From CAZLLV01 sp964560325 (GTDB lineage: Bacteria; Acidobacteriota; Thermoanaerobaculia; Multivoradales; DATKCC01), in the NCBI GenBank assembly GCA_964560325.1, contig CAZLLV010000363.1, forward strand, positions 1-15,764: 15,764 bases of DNA. Direction: 5' to 3'. Position 1 is the first letter of the stretch. Each line of letters begins with the position of its first letter. The notes under the pieces were generated by a model. The model saw only the letters and a list, made by a program, of their open reading frames with translations, did no database searches and had not been told where the DNA came from. A program made the position numbers and the translations under genes. This document shows, in pieces, positions 12,541 through 15,764 of the stretch.

Positions 12541-13852
12541 GAGCGCTCCGGTGGCCGAGCGCAACGAGCTCCCCCTGCTGCTCGTGGGGACCGACCACCG
12601 GAGCTCTCCGCTCGCGCTCCGCGAACGGGTGGCGTACGCGGGCGAGGCGGCCGAGGAGCTGCTCGTCCACCTGCTGGCGCGCCCGGAGATCGCCGCGGCG
12701 GCTCTCGTCTCGACCTGCAACCGGACCGAGATCTACCTCGATCCGCGCGACGACGAGGCGGCCTACCAGACCGCCGTCTCGATGACCTTCTCCAGCCGCG
12801 CGCCCGAGCTCGCCGACCAGGGGCGGCTCTACATCAAGCGCGGCCGCGAGGCGGCGCGCCACCTGATGGCGGTGGCGAGCGGGCTCGAGTCGATGGTCCT
12901 GGGCGAGCCGGAGATCCTGGGGCAGGTCAAGCAGGCGGCGGCTCTCTCCGAGGCGATGGGCACGAGCGACGCGGTGCTCCAGCGCCTGTTCCGCGCCGCC
13001 ACGCGGGCGGGGAGCCGCGCGCGCGCCGAAACCGAGATCTCGGCCGGGGCCGTCTCGCTCGGCTACGCCACGGTCGAGCTGGCCCGGGCGATCTTTCACC
13101 GTCTGGAGGAGGCGCGGATCGTGGTCGTGGGCGCCGGCGAGACGGCGCGCATGGTGACGCGCAACCTGGTCGAGAGAGGGGCGACCCGGCTGGAGGTGAC
13201 GAACCGCACGCCGGAGCGGGCCGAGGAGCTGCTGCGCGAGCACGCCGAGGGCTTGATCGGCCGCGGCGCCCGCACGGTGCCGTTCGCCGACCGGCTCGAC
13301 GCGGTCGCCAGGGCGGACGTGATGGTGGTCGCGACCGGCGCTCCCGAGCCGATCGTCACCGCCCGAGAGCTCGGCTCGGCGATGAGCCGCCGCCCCGGCC
13401 GGCCGCTCCTGGTCGTCGACCTCTCGGTCCCGCGCAACGTCGATCCCGACGCCGCCCGGCTGGCGAACGTCTTCCTCCACCCGGTCGACTCGCTCGACAA
13501 GCTGATCCAGCGCAACCTCAAGCGCCGCCGCGAGGAGGTTCCGCGGGTCGAGGAGATCCTGGAGGACGAGCTCGCCCACCTGCTCGCCTGGTACCGTGGG
13601 CTGGAGGCGGAGCCGCTGATCGCGCGCCTCCAGAAGCAGGCCGAGCGGGTGCGCAAGAGCGAGCTCGAGGCGGCGGTCGCGGAGTTCCCGCCCGAGACCC
13701 ACGACGCGCTCGACCGGCTGACGCGCTCGCTGGTCCGCAAGATCCTCCACCACCCGAGCAAGCGGCTGCGCACCGCCGAGGGCGACCGGCGGCTGCCTCA
13801 CCTCGACCTGGTGCGCGAGCTCTTCCGCCTGGACGACGAGGAAGAAGGTTGA
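12521..13852 (+). CDS. hemA: Glutamyl-tRNA reductase
   Basis: 443 residues, the normal length. It reduces glutamyl-tRNA to glutamate-1-semialdehyde with NADPH, the first committed step of C5-pathway tetrapyrrole synthesis. Visible marks are GTDHRSSPL (23-31), the catalytic cysteine C66 in STCNRTEIY, the GLESMVLGEPEILGQVKQA block (121-139), the nucleotide-binding VVVGAGETARM (200-210), and a C-terminal dimerisation helix with KILHHPSKRLR. The ATG at 12521 overlaps the end of the preceding gene. No strong ribosome binding site is present, so translation is probably coupled; GTG 12533 is another possible start. hemC follows after 4 nt. Confidence 0.97.
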   Translation: MASPVAESAPVAERNELPLLLVGTDHRSSPLALRERVAYAGEAAEELLVHLLARPEIAAAALVSTCNRTEIYLDPRDDEAAYQTAVSMTFSSRAPELADQGRLYIKRGREAARHLMAVASGLESMVLGEPEILGQVKQAAALSEAMGTSDAVLQRLFRAATRAGSRARAETEISAGAVSLGYATVELARAIFHRLEEARIVVVGAGETARMVTRNLVERGATRLEVTNRTPERAEELLREHAEGLIGRGARTVPFADRLDAVARADVMVVATGAPEPIVTARELGSAMSRRPGRPLLVVDLSVPRNVDPDAARLANVFLHPVDSLDKLIQRNLKRRREEVPRVEEILEDELAHLLAWYRGLEAEPLIARLQKQAERVRKSELEAAVAEFPPETHDALDRLTRSLVRKILHHPSKRLRTAEGDRRLPHLDLVRELFRLDDEEEG

Positions 13853-13856
13853 CCCG

Positions 13857-14816
13857 ATGCCCGTGACCCGTACCCTCCGCCTCGGCACCCGCCGCTCCGA
13901 GCTCGCGATCGTGCAGTCGAAGACGGTCGCCGACGCGCTCGAAGCGCTCCATCCGGGAGTGTCGGTCGATCTGGTGCCGATCGAGACGAAGGGGGACCGG
14001 ACCCCCGGCTCGCTGGCGCCGCTCGGCGGCAAGGGCCTGTTCACCGAGGAGCTGGAGCGCGGGCTCCTCTCCGGCGCCCTCGACCTCGCCGTCCACAGCC
14101 TGAAGGATCTGCCGGTCACCCTGCCCGACGGCCTGGTGGTCGCCGCCTACCCCGAGCGCGCCGATCCCCGGGACGCGCTGGTGAGTGAGCTCGGGGGCGA
14201 CCTCGAGGGGCTGCCCGACGGCGCGGCGATCCTCACCGGGGCGCTGCGCCGGCAGGCCCAGGTGCTGGCCATCCACCCGGCCCTGCGGGTCGAGGGGGTC
14301 CGCGGCAGCGTCCAGACCCGCCTGCGCAAGTGGCGGGAACAGGAGGCCGGCGGCGTGATCCTGGCGCAGGCGGGGCTCGAGCGCGTGGGGCTCACCGATC
14401 CGGTACACGGCCTGCCCGTCCACCCGCTCGACCCGGAGGAGTTCGTGCCGGCGCCGGGTCAGGGGACGCTGGCGGTCGAGGTGCTCGCCGGCTCGGAGGC
14501 GGAGGACCTCTGCCGGCCGCTCCAGGACGCGGCGACCGCCCGCGCCGCCGACGCCGAGCGCAGGGTGGTGGCGGCCTTCGGCGGCAACTGCGCTCTGCCG
14601 CTCGCCGCCTGGGCACGTCCGGCGGGCGAGATCGGCGGCGCGCTGCGCCTGACCGCGCTCCTCTCGACGCCGGACGGCCGCCACGTCGCGCGGGCCGAGG
14701 CGACCGCGCACTCGCCGGAGGAGGTGGCGGCGGCGGTGGTCGATGCGCTCCGCGACGGCGGCGCCGACGAGATCTTGCGGCGGATCGACGAAGCGCTCGC
14801 CGCCGCCTCGCCGTGA
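13857..14816 (+). CDS. hemC: Hydroxymethylbilane synthase (porphobilinogen deaminase)
   Basis: 319 residues. It joins four porphobilinogen molecules into hydroxymethylbilane. Visible marks are RLGTRRSELAIVQ (8-20), KGDRTP (45-50), the AVHSLKDLP loop with catalytic D84, the LRRQAQVLAIHP segment, and the cofactor cysteine C245 in FGGNCALPLA, which carries the dipyrromethane. The usual S-L-R-R-Q is A-L-R-R-Q here, preceded by TG; this is a mild change, and the cofactor-binding arginines are kept. GAAGAAGG inside the end of hemA serves as ribosome binding site. Its stop overlaps the hemD start (GTGA). Confidence 0.97.
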   Translation: MPVTRTLRLGTRRSELAIVQSKTVADALEALHPGVSVDLVPIETKGDRTPGSLAPLGGKGLFTEELERGLLSGALDLAVHSLKDLPVTLPDGLVVAAYPERADPRDALVSELGGDLEGLPDGAAILTGALRRQAQVLAIHPALRVEGVRGSVQTRLRKWREQEAGGVILAQAGLERVGLTDPVHGLPVHPLDPEEFVPAPGQGTLAVEVLAGSEAEDLCRPLQDAATARAADAERRVVAAFGGNCALPLAAWARPAGEIGGALRLTALLSTPDGRHVARAEATAHSPEEVAAAVVDALRDGGADEILRRIDEALAAASP

Positions 14817-15691
14817 CGGCCGCCTACGCCTCCGGCGGTCTCGTCTCCAGGGGCGGACCGCTCGCGGGCATCCGGGTGGTGGTGACCCGCGCCGCCCACC
14901 AGGCCGGCCCGACGGTCGCGGCGTTCGAAGCGGCCGGCGCGCGGGTCGAGCGGCTGCCGCTCCTCGAAGTCGTGCCGCCGGACGACCCCCGGCCGTTCGA
15001 GGCGGCGCTCGCCGGGCTCCGCGAGCGTCCCGGCGCCTTCGGCTGGGTCGCCTTCACCTCGTCGAACGCCGTCGCCGCCGTCTTCGACCGGATCGAGCGA
15101 TGGCCGGACGGACCCGACCGGCCGAGGGTCGCGAGCGTCGGCGGCGCGACGAGCGACGCGCTCCGGGCGCACGGCGTCGAGCCCGATCTCGAGGCGGACG
15201 AGTCACGCGCCGAGGGCCTGGCGGCGGCGCTCGCCCCGCGCGTCGGCGCCGGCGAGGGCACCGGCACGCGCATCCTGCTCCCCCAAGCGGCCGACGCCCG
15301 CCCTGCGCTCGAGGAGGAGCTCGCGGCCGCCGGCGCCCGGCCGCTCCGCGTCGACGCCTACGCCAAGCGGGTGCCTCCGGACGCCCACGAGCGGGCGCTC
15401 TCGATCTTCGGCGCTCGACATCCCGGGCGCTTCGGCTGGGTCACCTTCACCAGCCCCTCGATCGCCCGCGCCTTCGCCGAGCTCTGGGACCGCGACTGGG
15501 AGAGCCGGCGCCGCAGCCTCTTCGCGGTATCGATCGGCCCGGTGACGAGCGCCGCGCTGCGCCGCCTCGGCGTCGAGCCCGCGGCCGAGGCCGAGGCGCC
15601 CGGAGACGACGAGATGGTCGCCGCCGTCGCCGCGGCGGTCGGCGCTCGTTTCCCGGGGCGGGCTGGGGATCGTATCCCGCCGACACGATAA
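14813..15691 (+). CDS. hemD: Uroporphyrinogen-III synthase
   Basis: About 292 residues from the GTG that overlaps the hemC stop. HemD closes hydroxymethylbilane with inversion of ring D to make uroporphyrinogen III. Two lobes are visible: GIRVVVTRAAHQAGPTVAAF (19-38) with FGWVAFTSSNAVAAVFDRI, and a second lobe with GTRILLPQA and FGWVTFTSPSIARAFAELW. The repeated 'WVxFTSxxxxxxF' motif is typical of this poorly conserved family. A slightly extended N-terminus (TAAYASGGLVSRGG) precedes the first strand. The gene order hemA-hemC-hemD backs the call. The very long frame open upstream of 14813 runs through hemC and is not coding. Confidence 0.93.
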   Translation: MTAAYASGGLVSRGGPLAGIRVVVTRAAHQAGPTVAAFEAAGARVERLPLLEVVPPDDPRPFEAALAGLRERPGAFGWVAFTSSNAVAAVFDRIERWPDGPDRPRVASVGGATSDALRAHGVEPDLEADESRAEGLAAALAPRVGAGEGTGTRILLPQAADARPALEEELAAAGARPLRVDAYAKRVPPDAHERALSIFGARHPGRFGWVTFTSPSIARAFAELWDRDWESRRRSLFAVSIGPVTSAALRRLGVEPAAEAEAPGDDEMVAAVAAAVGARFPGRAGDRIPPTR

Positions 15692-15743
15692 GCTTCTCTC
15701 CGTCACTCGCCCCGCCGGCGGCGCCGGCAAGGAGCCCTCGAAC

Positions 15744-15764
15744 GTGAAGCTTCCCAACCTCATG
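15744..15764 (+). CDS. Start of a further gene, cut by the right edge
   Basis: GTG at 15744, with AAGGAG about 10 nt upstream, opens a frame reading MKLPNLM to the edge. It lies 52 nt after hemD in the same direction and may continue the operon. Too short to name. Confidence 0.35.

Noticed and set aside
11014..12720. 568-codon minus-strand frame
   Set aside because: Antisense across vapC, the HemX/CcsA-type gene and hemA; no domain pattern.
12368..14711. Two long minus-strand frames over hemA and hemC
   Set aside because: Antisense shadows of well-identified heme genes.
14330..14812. Upstream part of the hemD frame inside hemC
   Set aside because: Out-of-frame reading of hemC; the GTG at 14813 coupled to the hemC stop starts the real HemD.
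1..15764. CRISPR arrays, tRNA or rRNA genes, insertion-sequence transposases
   Set aside because: No regularly spaced repeats, no cloverleaf or rRNA-like segments, and no transposase motifs were seen on either strand.

Overview
The window looks like a chromosomal segment of a GC-rich, slowly evolving type of bacterium, most likely Acidobacteriota or a similar lineage. That guess rests on two things: the orphan MacB/FtsX-type permease at the left edge (the ADOP type common in Acidobacteria), and the very GC-rich, G/C-third-position codon use of the housekeeping genes. No rRNA, tRNA or CRISPR array was seen.

Layout. (1) 1-1165, minus strand: the N-terminal 357 residues of an ABC-type permease that runs off the left edge, translationally coupled to a 31-codon upstream ORF. 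(2) 1338-1977, plus strand: a small antitoxin and a MazF/PemK toxin. They are followed by about 700 bp holding a second, decayed mazF 3' end and scattered repeat copies. (3) 2680-6742, minus strand: a horizontally acquired-looking, visibly less GC-rich two-gene module, an OLD-family ATPase/TOPRIM nuclease plus a UvrD-like helicase. This is the class 2 OLD or Gabija-type anti-phage arrangement. The nuclease gene is broken: the Walker A part and the rest lie in different frames, and an internal piece appears to be missing. (4) About 6760-7650: a gene-poor stretch with a copy of the same repeat, in inverted orientation relative to the copy on the left side of the module. (5) 7779-9564: lineage-specific small genes (an unknown 178-aa protein, a frameshifted small gene, a membrane-anchored unknown, an orphan antitoxin). 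(6) 9681-11601: an AI-2E family transporter and a complete VapBC pair. (7) 11654-15691: a tetrapyrrole operon (short leader ORF, HemX/CcsA-type membrane protein, hemA, hemC, hemD), followed by the first codons of another gene at the right edge.

How it works together. The right third makes uroporphyrinogen III from glutamyl-tRNA: HemA makes glutamate-1-semialdehyde, HemC makes hydroxymethylbilane, and HemD closes the ring. The genes are tightly packed, with overlaps or gaps of 4 nt. The left half is an accessory hot spot of toxin-antitoxin genes, a probably disabled phage-defence module, gene remnants and dispersed repeats between conserved chromosomal genes. The points most worth a second look are the deletion/frameshift in the OLD nuclease at a 14-bp palindrome, the inverted repeat copies on either side of the defence module, the duplicated mazF tail, and several start sites that sit only 6-10 nt after a -10-like box (leaderless or nearly so).
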